From Verrucomicrobiales bacterium (lineage in GTDB: Bacteria; Verrucomicrobiota; Verrucomicrobiia; Verrucomicrobiales; DEV007), in the NCBI GenBank assembly GCA_016795385.1, contig JAEUHI010000047.1:146912-210911 (forward strand): DNA of 64,000 nucleotides. The letters are read 5' to 3'. The notes under the pieces were generated by a model. It ran no database searches and had not been told where the DNA came from. It was given only the letters and a program-made list of their open reading frames with translations. The position numbers were made by a program, and so were the translations under genes. Each line of letters starts with the position of its first letter. Within the stretch, counting starts at the first letter, position 1. This document shows positions 17,098 through 25,709 of the stretch, piece by piece.

Positions 17098-18702
17098 GTG
17101 ATTTTGAACTGGTATCGACAGATTTTTGCGAATGATCAGGCGGAGATCGACGCACCACCGGTGGCGTCCTTGAAGTTCTTCCGCTGGCTCTTCGTGCTTT
17201 TTCTCTTCTCCTTCGTCTTCGATTACAAATCGCCCGATCTCGAATTCGGCGCGACCTCGACGGGTGGGTCGGTCTTCCAGTTCGCCTTCCTCGGGTTGGC
17301 GATGCTCGCGGGCGGATTGGCGACTTTGTTAGGTTTCCGGCATCTCCTCGTGCGGCCCGGGGTCTATCTCGTGTTGATGTGGTGGGGGTATGTGATCATG
17401 GCGCTCGCCGTGGCTTTTCTCTGGGGGAATGAGTCGGGGCGCGTCCTCCGTCTGGCCATTCCCCTGCTGTTGGTTGGATTCGGGCTGAACGCCACCCTCA
17501 TCGTGGCGGCCTGCGGGATGCGTCCCGGTGAGGCGGTGCGGTGGTTTCTCTTCGCCTGCCTCGTCAACGTCGGATGGCGCTTCCTCTTCGGCGCGACGAT
17601 GACGAACACGCCGCTCTCCGAGATCCGGATGGAGATCCTCAGCCCGGCGATCGGCTTCCTCTTCGCCTGGACGGGAGCGGCCTTTCTCCTCCGTCATCGT
17701 TTCACGTGGTGGAGCCTCGTCATTCTCGGCATCCCGCTTTCGGTCGCGGCCATTTCAGTGACGCGTAGTCTCGCCCTGCCCCTCATGGTCTCGTTCATGA
17801 CGGCTGCTTTCTGCCTGGTGCTCGCGATGCTCTGGAGGATGTATGATCTCCGTTTTCCCTTCCGGAAGATCGGGCCGCTCGCGGCCATGGGGGTGGCGAT
17901 GGTTTTTGTCATTGTCGGGGTCGCCCTCGTGCAACCGAATCTCGCTGATCGCTGGTATCAGCGCATGTTCGACAACCGCGGCGAAGGCGGCGCGACGACC
18001 GAGGATCTCTCCTCGCTGATGCGCAAGGCCGAGGCGAAATCGATGTGGGACATCCTCTCCGAGCAGCCCCACAGCTTCATCTATGGACGCGGTTTGGGGG
18101 CGGCCTACTACTGGGACGAAGATTATTTTCCCGAACTCTTCCTCGTCTATCCGGAGGACCGTCACCAGTTCCCCGACGAGATCTTCAGCGCGGGCCACAG
18201 CATCTGGACTTACACGCTGTTTTCCACCGGATTCATCGGCATCGGTCTCACCCTGCTCTCGTTCTTCATCCCGATGGGACTGAGTCTGCACGCCGCCTGG
18301 CTGAACTCGCGCACCGTGATGGGTCCTCGGGCGTGGGATTCCTTCCTTGTCTTCCTGCCCTTCATCGCGATGTGGGCGACGCTCAGCGAGAGTGTCACGC
18401 GGAATCCCTTCGACGAGCGATTCACCGGGGTGCTCTTCGCCTTCATGATGGCGCTACCGCAGTTTTTCTACAACCGCGCCTGCTACCTCCGCTACCGCGA
18501 GACGCTCGGCCAGACCTCGCCGCAGATCATTCTCGACGAGGAAACCGCGGCCGGTCTGCACGAGTTCGAGGAGGCGGCCCGTCCTCTTTTCCAGGGAAGG
18601 CGCGAGACCGAAGTCCTGCCGGGCCATGGTGGCGGTCATCACCTCGTCTCGTGCCGCTACGAATTCGAACCCCCGCCCGGGAAGGCACCGGTAGAGCCAT
18701 GA
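17098..18702 (+). CDS. O-antigen ligase / Wzy polymerase-like membrane protein
   Basis: A 534-residue polytopic protein with roughly 10-12 hydrophobic segments. It starts at a GTG (MILNWYRQIFAND). A large hydrophilic loop at about residues 285-365 contains FIYGRGLGAAYYWDEDYFPE and the PDEIFSAGHSIWTYTLF block, the position and style of the O-antigen ligase (Wzy_C) loop with its conserved H/R/G residues. A cytoplasmic tail of about 70 residues follows. In this context it should either polymerise undecaprenyl-linked repeat units or ligate the glycan. It is separated from the sugar transferase by a heptad-repeat spacer and overlaps the next gene by 4 bp (ATGA). Confidence 0.75.
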   Translation: MILNWYRQIFANDQAEIDAPPVASLKFFRWLFVLFLFSFVFDYKSPDLEFGATSTGGSVFQFAFLGLAMLAGGLATLLGFRHLLVRPGVYLVLMWWGYVIMALAVAFLWGNESGRVLRLAIPLLLVGFGLNATLIVAACGMRPGEAVRWFLFACLVNVGWRFLFGATMTNTPLSEIRMEILSPAIGFLFAWTGAAFLLRHRFTWWSLVILGIPLSVAAISVTRSLALPLMVSFMTAAFCLVLAMLWRMYDLRFPFRKIGPLAAMGVAMVFVIVGVALVQPNLADRWYQRMFDNRGEGGATTEDLSSLMRKAEAKSMWDILSEQPHSFIYGRGLGAAYYWDEDYFPELFLVYPEDRHQFPDEIFSAGHSIWTYTLFSTGFIGIGLTLLSFFIPMGLSLHAAWLNSRTVMGPRAWDSFLVFLPFIAMWATLSESVTRNPFDERFTGVLFAFMMALPQFFYNRACYLRYRETLGQTSPQIILDEETAAGLHEFEEAARPLFQGRRETEVLPGHGGGHHLVSCRYEFEPPPGKAPVEP

Positions 18703-19976
18703 TCACCACTGCCACCATCCTTCTTTCGATCGCGCTCTGGGGCTCTCTCGCGCTCCTCGCGCACACCTATGCGGTCTATCCGATCCTGATGCGACGGCTC
18801 GCCCGCGGACGGCGTCTTCCGATGGATCGCTTTGAAAATGACGTCGATCTTCCCGAGGTGGCGGTGCTGATGGCGGTTTACAACGAGGAAAAGGTGCTCG
18901 AGGAAACGATCGCCTCCATCCTCGCCTCCGACTATCCGCGCGGAAAGCTCCGCGTTTTCATCGGATCGGACGGATCGACCGATCGCAGCGAAGCCATCGT
19001 CAAGGCCTTTGCCAAGGGCGATCCCCGGCTGCGCCTCGTCGGGTTCGGGGGGCGCAATGGCAAGATCCGCATCATCAACCGGCTCGCCGAAGGGGCCGCG
19101 AGCGAGTTCGCCGATCCTGACAAAGCCCTCTACGTCCTCTGCGATGCGAATGTCACCTGGTCGCCGACGATGTTGCGCCGGCTCGCCGCGCATTTCAAAC
19201 GCGACGAAGTGGGGCTCGTCGGGGCGGCCGTTTCCGACCGCGTCCGCGACCATGCCGGCATCGGTGACCAGGAAGAGGCCTACATCGGCCAGGAAAATGT
19301 CGTGAAGTATGCCGAGGGCGTGCTGTGGGGTCGCCTCATGGGGGCTTTCGGGGCCTGCTACGCGATCCGGGCGCGGCTCTTCGTGCCGGTGCCGGTGCAT
19401 CACATCGTCGATGATTTCTTTCAAACGATGGCCTGTCTCGAACAGGGCAGCGACGCCATCGTCGAGCTCGACGCGGTCTGCCACGAATCCGTCTCGACCG
19501 ACATCCGCGAAGAATTCCGCCGCAAACGTCGCATCGCCGCAGGGAACTTCCAGAACCTCGCGCGTTTCGCGTCGTTCCTCCAGCCTTGGAACAGCAGTCT
19601 GGCCACGACCTTCGCCTTCTGGTCGCACAAGGGGCTCCGCTGGTGCGGACCCGTGCTCCTCGTCGTGTCGTTTTTGTCCTGCCTCGTGCTGGCGGCGATT
19701 CATCCGATCCACTGGCTGCCGCTTGCGGGATTCGCGGGAGTCTTCGCCATGGCCGCGCTCGACCGCGTGCTCCCCGGTCGAAAGGGGATCGTGGCGAAAG
19801 TCTGCCGCTTCGCCCGCTACTTCCTGTCGATGAATCTCGCGATCGGACTGGGTGGATACGATTACCTCCGCGGTCCCCGCACCAGTGTCTGGGAGCCGAC
19901 CCGGCGTGAGACTCCGCTTTCCTCTCCTTCGACGGGGCGCAAGGAGGCGCGCTCGAAACCCGCCCTGCGCCGATGA
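18699..19976 (+). CDS. Membrane-anchored family 2 glycosyltransferase
   Basis: A 425-residue protein. An N-terminal helix (ILLSIALWGSLALLAHTYAV) precedes a GT-A domain: VAVLMAVYNEEKVLEETIAS, FIGSDGSTDRSEAI, the DxD-type LCDAN, then HHIVDDFFQTMACLEQG and the EEFRRKRRIAAGNFQNL block, equivalent to the ED and Q/RxxRW regions of processive GT2 enzymes. Two or three C-terminal helices follow. It transfers a sugar from a nucleotide donor, probably to a lipid-linked or growing chain at the membrane. ATG overlaps the upstream stop (ATGA) and its own stop overlaps the next ATG, giving tight translational coupling. A longer frame from 18045 is a shadow. Confidence 0.92.
   Translation: MITTATILLSIALWGSLALLAHTYAVYPILMRRLARGRRLPMDRFENDVDLPEVAVLMAVYNEEKVLEETIASILASDYPRGKLRVFIGSDGSTDRSEAIVKAFAKGDPRLRLVGFGGRNGKIRIINRLAEGAASEFADPDKALYVLCDANVTWSPTMLRRLAAHFKRDEVGLVGAAVSDRVRDHAGIGDQEEAYIGQENVVKYAEGVLWGRLMGAFGACYAIRARLFVPVPVHHIVDDFFQTMACLEQGSDAIVELDAVCHESVSTDIREEFRRKRRIAAGNFQNLARFASFLQPWNSSLATTFAFWSHKGLRWCGPVLLVVSFLSCLVLAAIHPIHWLPLAGFAGVFAMAALDRVLPGRKGIVAKVCRFARYFLSMNLAIGLGGYDYLRGPRTSVWEPTRRETPLSSPSTGRKEARSKPALRR
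19115..19124 (-). repeat. TTTGTCAGGA 10-mer copy 3
   Basis: Plus strand TCCTGACAAA inside the GT2 gene; encodes Pro-Asp-Lys. Confidence 0.9.
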
Positions 19977-21193
19977 AGCGAACTACCGTGCTCGTGGCCC
20001 ACCCCTGGATGGCGCGCGGAGGCTCCGAAGCCACCGCGATGTGGACGCTCGCGGCCTTGCAGGAGGATTACGAGGTCACCTTTGTCACCGCCGCGGCGAT
20101 GGCGAAAGAGGATTGGGAATCGCTCAACGCCGCCTATGGCACGAGAGTCGATCCGGAGAAATTGCGGTTTGTCAGGGCGCCGGCTCTGCCCCTCGTGAAT
20201 GGTCCGCGGCGTCTCTCGCACCTCCAGGTGCGCTACTTCGAGCGTTTCTGTCATCGACTCGCGCCGGAGTTCGATCTGTGCCTCAGTGCCTACAATCCCC
20301 TCTATTTCGGCCGCCCCGCCATCCATCTCGTGGGTGATTTCAGCTTCAGCGAAGAGATGCGCCGCCGCCTCCAATGCCGGGCGAGCGAGCCCTTGCGCCA
20401 CCGTGCCACGCCCCTGCGGAAGCTGTATCTCGCGATCGGCCGTTGGATGGAGTTGCCCAAGCCGCCGCTCCGCGAGTGGGGCGATCTCGTGCTCGCGAAT
20501 TCGCAATGGGCGGCGCGGCAGCTCGAGGAACATTTCCAGATCAGCCGTCCCGGCGTGATCTTCCCTCCCGTGCCGCTGCCATCCGCTCCGGCGGGAAGCG
20601 ACCGCGATCCCTTCGCCTTTGTCGCGCTGGGCCGTGTCGTGCCGGAGAAGGAGATCGAACGCATGATCGACATCCTCGCCCGCGTCCGGGCGATGGGCTA
20701 TCCCGTCACCTTCACCCTCATCGGCGATCTCGGTGAGTCCGATTACAGCCGCGGCATCGCCGACCTCGCGGCAAGGCAAGGCGATTGGATCGTCACGCCC
20801 GGCTTCCTCCATCTCGGTCAAAAACAGACCGTGCTCGCCTCGCACACCTTCGCCCTGCATGCCTGCCGCATCGAGGCCTTCGGCATCGCCGTTGCCGAAA
20901 TGGCGGCGATGGGATGCATCCCCTTCGTGCCGACGAGCGGCGGAGCCGGCGAGATCGTGCCTTTCCCCGAACTGCAGTTCACCGAAGATGACGAGGCCGT
21001 CGCAAAGATCGTCGCCCTTCTCCGCGATCCCGAACGGGTCAAATCACTCGCCGCCGCCATGCCGGGCCAAGCGGTGCGTTTTGCCCCGCCGAGATTCGTC
21101 GAGCGACTCCGGTCGATCGTGCTAGATTGCCTCCGATCCCGCGACGGTTCCCCCCATGAAACTGCTCAGGAAAATCTGCGAGCGTCTCACTGA
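19973..21193 (+). CDS. Family 4-like glycosyltransferase
   Basis: A 406-residue GT-B enzyme. The acceptor-side start is TTVLVAHPWMARGGSEATAMW with the glycine-rich loop typical of GT4. The donor-side half holds FAFVALGRVVPEKEIERMID, TLIGDLGESDYSR and the E-x7-E-type region RIEAFGIAVAEMAAMGCIPF. It would transfer a sugar from a nucleotide-sugar to the EPS repeat unit in the cytoplasm. It overlaps the GT2 stop by 4 bp and the PIG-L start by 38 bp. A 9/10 match to the TTTGTCAGGA motif (TTTGTCAGGG) lies at 20168-20177 and uses the otherwise rare Arg codon AGG. Confidence 0.93.
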   Translation: MKRTTVLVAHPWMARGGSEATAMWTLAALQEDYEVTFVTAAAMAKEDWESLNAAYGTRVDPEKLRFVRAPALPLVNGPRRLSHLQVRYFERFCHRLAPEFDLCLSAYNPLYFGRPAIHLVGDFSFSEEMRRRLQCRASEPLRHRATPLRKLYLAIGRWMELPKPPLREWGDLVLANSQWAARQLEEHFQISRPGVIFPPVPLPSAPAGSDRDPFAFVALGRVVPEKEIERMIDILARVRAMGYPVTFTLIGDLGESDYSRGIADLAARQGDWIVTPGFLHLGQKQTVLASHTFALHACRIEAFGIAVAEMAAMGCIPFVPTSGGAGEIVPFPELQFTEDDEAVAKIVALLRDPERVKSLAAAMPGQAVRFAPPRFVERLRSIVLDCLRSRDGSPHETAQENLRASH

Positions 21194-21992
21194 CCCGGTC
21201 TTCTACCGGAAGCGGACGCGCGATCTCCTCCGGGGCTTCCGCAACTTCGAGGATGGCAAACCGTCGCGATCGCTCTCCCAACTCGGCGAGGTGGCGTCGG
21301 CCGTCATCGTCGTCGCCCATCCCGATGACGAGGTCTTCTGTTCGGGATTGCTTTGCGAGATGAAAGATCAGGACGTGCACGTCCGCGTGCTCTGCCTCAC
21401 CAAGGGCGAGGGCGGGCCCTGCGGCGATCATCCCCGCGAAGCACTCGGTCGTATCCGGGCGGAGGAAATGAAGGAAGCGTGCGACGTCCTCGGCGTCGAC
21501 GAGTTGATCTTTCTCGGCCACATCGATCCGGTAGGGCGCGGCTTCAAGGTCTTCGCCCCCGAGATCTCTCCGGTGGATCTCGCCTCGCAGATCCTGCCGC
21601 ATCTCGCGGGGCGCGACCTCGTCATTTCCCACGGGAGCGGGGGAGAGTACTGGCATCCGGCGCACCTCCTCGTCTTCGAAGCGGTGAAAGATGCCGTCTC
21701 GAGATCCGGCGCCGCCGCACCCACCTGGATCACCTTTTCGGCACGGCAGCCGGATCATCCCTTGCCCGAACTCGTGAACTGGGACGACCCCGCGTTCCTC
21801 ACCCTCGAGGGCTCCCGGCACGAACGCAAACGACTCAAGGCCCTCGATTGCCACCGCACCCAGCTCGGTCTCTTTTCGAAATTCGCCAGCGGAGACCACG
21901 CCGATTTCATCCGGCTCACCTCACGCGAGGCGTATGCCCTGCAACAACGCGGCCGGTCCCTCGCCTCGCTCAAAGATCCCGGAAACGGCTGA
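21156..21992 (+). CDS. PIG-L/LmbE family N-acetylglucosamine-type deacetylase
   Basis: A 278-residue protein with the zinc and catalytic motif VIVVAHPDDEVFCSG (AHPDDE at about residues 53-58) and the distal ligand region ISHGSGGEYWHPAH. The family removes N-acetyl groups from amino sugars in lipid-linked or soluble substrates. As the last gene of the EPS operon it may trim an N-acetylated residue of the repeat unit. It starts inside the GT4 gene (38-bp overlap), and its 3' end overlaps the convergent PrsW-like gene by 23 bp. Confidence 0.93.
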   Translation: MKLLRKICERLTDPVFYRKRTRDLLRGFRNFEDGKPSRSLSQLGEVASAVIVVAHPDDEVFCSGLLCEMKDQDVHVRVLCLTKGEGGPCGDHPREALGRIRAEEMKEACDVLGVDELIFLGHIDPVGRGFKVFAPEISPVDLASQILPHLAGRDLVISHGSGGEYWHPAHLLVFEAVKDAVSRSGAAAPTWITFSARQPDHPLPELVNWDDPAFLTLEGSRHERKRLKALDCHRTQLGLFSKFASGDHADFIRLTSREAYALQQRGRSLASLKDPGNG

Positions 21993-23526
21993 TGAAGGCG
22001 AAGACCAGCGGGATCATTGCCGCCACGGTCGAGGCCAGTGCACCCGCCGCGAACCGGAAAGGCATCGCCACCGCCGAGCTGATGAGGATGCCGCAACAGA
22101 GCAGCGCCGATCCGATCACGAAGATGCCCAACGGTGAGGGACGGCGATGCAATCCCGCCACATCGAGATGCTGCCGCAAGGGATCGAAATACTGATAGGC
22201 GATCGCGGCAATCACGATGGGGCTCAGCACGGAGTATTCCGCGAAGGCCGGGACCGCGATCAGCGAATTGTAGAGGCCGTGCGCGAGCACGATCGCGAGG
22301 AAGGTCACGAGAAACTCCTCCCATCCGCGGCCGCCGCGCGAGATCACGCGCCACAAGGCATGGCCGGCGATGCCCGTCAGCGAGAAGTGCAGCACGTTCG
22401 CCGTCAGCAGGCGCAGCCAAGCCGTGTAGGTCGATGACTCGGCGCGGAAATAGGAAAGATTCTCCTGAAAGGCGAACCCGAGCCCCACGAGACCGCCGAG
22501 GAGCAGGGCATCGAGCGCCGAGCCGCGTTTGCGCATCCACAAGGCGAGAGGAAGGAAGCAGAGGAGCTTCAACGCTTCCTCGCGCAGGGAGACCCCGGCG
22601 AGATAGTAAAGGAATTGATCGAAGGTCGGGTCCGACGGGCCGCGTTCAAAGCCGCGGATCTCCTCCTGCACCATCACGGCGTAGAGCGTCAGGGTCGCAC
22701 TGAGAAGTCCTGACAAAAATGCCAAAATCGCAGGCCCGGTGAAGCGCCGCCAACCCGAACGGAACGAGAGCAGAATGAAAAACCAGATCGCCGCCGTGAA
22801 AAGCGCGGGGACCACATGTGGTGACGTGAGGAGATAGGCCTCGATCCGCAGGATCGTCGGTGCCATGCCGCGGTAATCCTGCATCCAGGCCTGCTCCCTC
22901 ACCAGCACCGCGGGATTCATCGCCCACCGCACCGAGGCATCGGCGAGCAATTCTCCCATCGCGGTGCGGTCCTCCTCGAAACGAGCGAGCGCCACGGCAC
23001 TGCGGCGGGCATAGGCCGCCGTGGGAAAAGCCGCCGCCTCGGCCCGGTAGTCCGACAGGGCCGCCGCCTCGTCACCGGAGAGAAATCGGAGATCCCCGAG
23101 GCATTCGCGGTGGTGGCGTCCGCTCCCCGGCAGGGCCGCGAGTTTCGCGATCGCGGCGGCGTGATCCTTCGTCGTGATTCCCTCCCACCAGATCCGCAAC
23201 ACCGGAGCCGCGGGGTCGCTCGAGAGATCCTCCAAGATGGCTTCGATCTCCTCCGAAAAGGGTGTTTTGTCAGGATCGGCCGCCATGTCGAAACAGGTCA
23301 CATTTTCCGGCTCGGGTGGCAGCGGTTGGCCGAAGCGGACCAGTGACAGCCAGCCCGCCGCGCTGTCGGGGCGGTGCCGGGCGAAATCCGCCATCGGGCC
23401 GGGTTCCACCTTTGAGACGAGCAGCGCGATCCCCATCGAGATCGCGACGAGCGCCAGCGAAGCTTTCAACAGCGCGTTGCGATCTCGGGAGAGACGGATG
23501 AGATCCCGGGGGGAGGGGAGGGGCAT
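21970..23526 (-). CDS. PrsW-family intramembrane metalloprotease with large N-terminal domain
   Basis: A 518-residue protein. One N-terminal helix (LLKASLALVAISMGIALLVS) and a roughly 190-residue extracytoplasmic domain with TPR-like helices precede about eight membrane helices. The PrsW signature motifs are present: REEALKLL (EExxK, near residue 317), GFAFQENLSYF (FxxxE) and two histidine helices (HFSLTGIAGHALW and LAHGLYNSL). PrsW-type proteases cleave membrane proteins such as anti-sigma factors. No anti-sigma factor gene is adjacent, so the substrate is unknown. The gene carries two opposed copies of the TTTGTCAGGA motif and overlaps the convergent PIG-L gene at its 3' end. Confidence 0.88.
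   Translation of the reverse strand: MPLPSPRDLIRLSRDRNALLKASLALVAISMGIALLVSKVEPGPMADFARHRPDSAAGWLSLVRFGQPLPPEPENVTCFDMAADPDKTPFSEEIEAILEDLSSDPAAPVLRIWWEGITTKDHAAAIAKLAALPGSGRHHRECLGDLRFLSGDEAAALSDYRAEAAAFPTAAYARRSAVALARFEEDRTAMGELLADASVRWAMNPAVLVREQAWMQDYRGMAPTILRIEAYLLTSPHVVPALFTAAIWFFILLSFRSGWRRFTGPAILAFLSGLLSATLTLYAVMVQEEIRGFERGPSDPTFDQFLYYLAGVSLREEALKLLCFLPLALWMRKRGSALDALLLGGLVGLGFAFQENLSYFRAESSTYTAWLRLLTANVLHFSLTGIAGHALWRVISRGGRGWEEFLVTFLAIVLAHGLYNSLIAVPAFAEYSVLSPIVIAAIAYQYFDPLRQHLDVAGLHRRPSPLGIFVIGSALLCCGILISSAVAMPFRFAAGALASTVAAMIPLVFAFISRFRDL
22708..22717 (-). repeat. TTTGTCAGGA 10-mer copy 4
   Basis: Plus strand TCCTGACAAA; in the minus-strand PrsW gene it is read TTG-TCA-GGA (Leu-Ser-Gly). 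Confidence 0.9.
23266..23275 (+). repeat. TTTGTCAGGA 10-mer copy 5
   Basis: Opposite orientation to copy 4 in the same PrsW gene; coding strand reads CCT-GAC-AAA (Pro-Asp-Lys). Confidence 0.9.
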
Positions 23527-23600
23527 GGGCGGATGCTATGGCCTTTTCAAGTCCCTGACAAGGGTTGCCAGCGGGAGGAAATTTCCCTATTCTCCCGGCC

Positions 23601-24827
23601 ATGAAGTTTCTTTCCCCCGTCTGCCTCTCCGCCGCGCTCCTCCTCGGTTCCCTCGCCCCGGCCTCGTCCGCGGAGGCCCCCAAGGTGAAACTCGAGAAGA
23701 TCTATGGCGGTCTCACCGTGGAGCGGCCCCTCTCCGTCCAAATCGCGCCCGACGGGTCGAAACGGCGCTTTCTCGTCGAGCAGACCGGCAAAATCAAACT
23801 CCTCCCCGCCGATGAGGCCGCGACCGAGGCGAAGGTCTTTCTCGACATGACCACTTCCATGTCCGTCGAAAAAGACTTCGAGGAAGGCCTCCTCGGACTC
23901 GCCTTCCATCCGAAGTTCCAGGAGAACGGACGCTTCTACATCACCTTCTCGCGCCAGGGGCCGAAGCGCCTCGTTCTCGCCGAATACACCGTTTCCAAGA
24001 GTGATCCCGACGCCGCCGATCCCGCCAGCGAGCGCGTCCTCCTCGAAGTGCAGGAGCCCGAATGGAATCACAACTCCGGCAACGTCTTCTTCGGTCCGAA
24101 GGACGGCATGCTCTACCTCTGCTGTGGTGACGGCGGCTTGAAGAATGGCGTCCATCTTCTCTCCCAGAAGCTGACGAGCTGGTGTGGCAAAGTCCTGCGC
24201 CTCGATGTCGACGGCCGCACCGGGTCCCGGCCCTATGGCATTCCTTCTGACAATCCCTTCGTCGAAACCGCGAACGCCGCGCCCGAGATCTGGGCCTATG
24301 GCCTGCGCAATCCCTGGGGTGCCGCGATCGATCCCGAGACCGGACTTTTCTACCTCGCCGATGTCGGCCAGGATCTCTATGAGGAAATCAACCTCATCGA
24401 AAAAGGCGGCAACTATGGGTGGAACTACAAGGAAGCCACCCACGACTTCCCCGGCCGCGAGCCGCTCCTCGCCGCCCTCGGCCAGCAAAAACAGGTCGCT
24501 CCGCCCAAGGATGCCGTCCTCCTCGATCCCATCCACGAATACAACCGCGCCGAGGGGCTCAGCATCACCGGCGGTTATGTCTATCGCGGCAAGGCCATCC
24601 CCGCCCTCGCCGGCACCTTCCTCTACGGCGACTGGCGCTTCGGCAACCTCTGGGCCCTGCAGTACGATGCCGCGCAGAAGAAAGTCGTCGCCAACCACGT
24701 GATCGACAAACCCGCCGATCCCGCCAATCCCACCGTCCAGCCCACCGGGATCTACCCCGACGAAAACGGCGAAGCCCTCTTCCTCGACTGGCGCGGCGCG
24801 ATCTTCCGGATGGTGTCGGCCCAGTGA
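23601..24827 (+). CDS. Secreted PQQ-dependent sugar dehydrogenase (soluble glucose/aldose dehydrogenase family)
   Basis: A 408-residue protein with a Sec signal (MKFLSPVCLSAALLLGSLAP). The six-bladed propeller of the GSDH family is recognisable: LVEQTGKIKLL, DFEEGLLGLAFHPKFQENG, NHNSGNVFFGPKDGMLYL, GKVLRLDVDG, EIWAYGLRNPWGAAIDPETG, VGQDLYEEINLIEKGGNYGW, and GLSITGGYVYRG. Family members oxidise aldoses, or act on other substrates, in the periplasm using PQQ and Ca2+; no PQQ synthesis gene is in view. ATG at 23601 is used because the in-frame extension to 23565 lacks signal character. The stop is 2 bp from a heptad repeat. Confidence 0.92.
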   Translation: MKFLSPVCLSAALLLGSLAPASSAEAPKVKLEKIYGGLTVERPLSVQIAPDGSKRRFLVEQTGKIKLLPADEAATEAKVFLDMTTSMSVEKDFEEGLLGLAFHPKFQENGRFYITFSRQGPKRLVLAEYTVSKSDPDAADPASERVLLEVQEPEWNHNSGNVFFGPKDGMLYLCCGDGGLKNGVHLLSQKLTSWCGKVLRLDVDGRTGSRPYGIPSDNPFVETANAAPEIWAYGLRNPWGAAIDPETGLFYLADVGQDLYEEINLIEKGGNYGWNYKEATHDFPGREPLLAALGQQKQVAPPKDAVLLDPIHEYNRAEGLSITGGYVYRGKAIPALAGTFLYGDWRFGNLWALQYDAAQKKVVANHVIDKPADPANPTVQPTGIYPDENGEALFLDWRGAIFRMVSAQ

Positions 24828-24828
24828 C

Positions 24829-24870
24829 CGCTTACCGATTACCGATTACCGATTACCGATTACCGATTAC
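24829..24870 (+). repeat. Heptad-phased repeat array (CGATTAC x5 plus one variant)
   Basis: CGCTTAC followed by five identical CGATTAC units in perfect register. It fills the 3' gap between two convergent genes and supplies the last codons and stop of the minus-strand TMEM220 gene. Confidence 0.92.
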
Positions 24871-25282
24871 CGCGCTTCCGGTTCTGCCAGGCGATCAGGC
24901 CGGCCCCGGCGAGGGCGATCACGGCACCGAAGAATTCGCGGGATAGCTCCACCCGCGGGTCCTCCGCCGACATGCTCATCTGCGTCATCGTGAATTCCTT
25001 TTCGCCGACCAGGTTTTCATAGAGACCCGGACCGGTCCGCACCATCTCGACGAGACAGGCGATCGCCGCGATCAGCAGGAGCCAGCGGGGCACCGTCCGG
25101 AACGTGACCACAACGAACAGCACCGCGATCAGCAGGTAGAAGGCCAGCCAGAGCGCCGCGTCCAGCACCGAGGGATGATTGTAGATCGCCGGGTCGATGT
25201 CGTTGCGCTGCATCCAGGCGAAGACGGCAAAGAGGGCGGCGAGGGCGAAATTCAGGATCGCGAGCGGGGTTTTGACTCTCAT
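24860..25282 (-). CDS. TMEM220-family small membrane protein
   Basis: A 140-residue protein with about four hydrophobic helices. It starts MRVKTPLAILNFALAALFAV, then FAWMQRNDIDPAIYNHPSVL, the hallmark Q/RND-DP loop between helices 1 and 2 of the transmembrane 220 family. Helices 2-3 are WLAFYLLIAVLFVVV and WLLLIAAIACLVEMV; a final helix precedes a basic tail. The family has no known function. ATG at 25282 is preferred over an upstream start at 25333. Its stop codon and last residues lie within the tandem CGATTAC repeat, so the C-terminus may have been remodelled by repeat expansion. Confidence 0.82.
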   Translation of the reverse strand: MRVKTPLAILNFALAALFAVFAWMQRNDIDPAIYNHPSVLDAALWLAFYLLIAVLFVVVTFRTVPRWLLLIAAIACLVEMVRTGPGLYENLVGEKEFTMTQMSMSAEDPRVELSREFFGAVIALAGAGLIAWQNRKRGNR

Positions 25283-25456
25283 AGGCGGGGGTGGTTCCAG
25301 AGAGAACAAACGCCGCCTCGACAGCTCCGGCAAGCGGCAGGAAGAGGTCGGGCGCGGCCGTGCAAATTTCCCTTGTCAAAGGCGTGAAAGGGCGCACATT
25401 ACCCTCCGCTCCGGCCACCCGGCTGGGGATTTTCCGGTTTCCGGAATCACGGTAAA

Positions 25457-25533
25457 GCAGCTGTAGCTCAACTGGATAGAGCATCTGACTACGGATCAGA
25501 AGGTTTGGGGTTCGAATCCCTACAGCTGCGCCA
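25457..25533 (+). tRNA. tRNA-Arg (anticodon ACG)
   Basis: A complete 77-nt cloverleaf. The acceptor stem GCAGCTG pairs with CAGCTGC; the D arm is AGCTC-AACTGGATA-GAGC; the anticodon stem TCTGA/TCAGA encloses loop CTACGGA with anticodon ACG; the T arm carries GGTTCGAATCC. Discriminator G and the 3' CCA are encoded. ACG is normally edited to ICG to read CGN codons, which fits the CGC/CGT-rich codon use here. It is 9 bp upstream of tRNA-Pro and probably co-transcribed. Confidence 0.97.
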
Positions 25534-25542
25534 CCGCGACCC

Positions 25543-25619
25543 CGGGGTGTAGCGCAGGCTGGTAGCGCGCGTCGTTCGGGACGACGAGGTCGCAGGTTCG
25601 AATCCTGTCACCCCGACCA
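25543..25619 (+). tRNA. tRNA-Pro (anticodon CGG)
   Basis: A complete 77-nt cloverleaf. The acceptor stem CGGGGTG pairs with CACCCCG; the anticodon stem CGTCG/CGACG has loop TTCGGGA, so the anticodon is CGG, reading CCG. The T arm is GCAGG-TTCGAAT-CCTGT. Discriminator A and CCA are encoded. Confidence 0.97.
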
Positions 25620-25620
25620 T

Positions 25621-25637
25621 TTTCGCCGCGCGAAAAT
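25621..25637 (+). terminator. Possible terminator after the tRNA pair
   Basis: The inverted repeat TTTTCGC-CGC-GCGAAAA begins 2 bp after tRNA-Pro. The stem is 7 bp but there is no T-run after it, so it may be a processing or rho-type site instead. Confidence 0.35.
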
Positions 25638-25709
25638 GCTGGAGAAAAAAGTAGTCCAGGGCTTCAGCCCGCACATCGCTCGACCTGACGTTGATGTGGT
25701 GACTCCCTC

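Noticed and set aside
24829..24870. CRISPR array
   Set aside because: The repeats are 7 bp and contiguous with no spacers, and no cas gene is present.
25374..25403. Promoter of the tRNA pair (TTGTCA with CATTAC)
   Set aside because: The -10 match is poor and the spacing 18 bp; not convincing enough to list as a feature.
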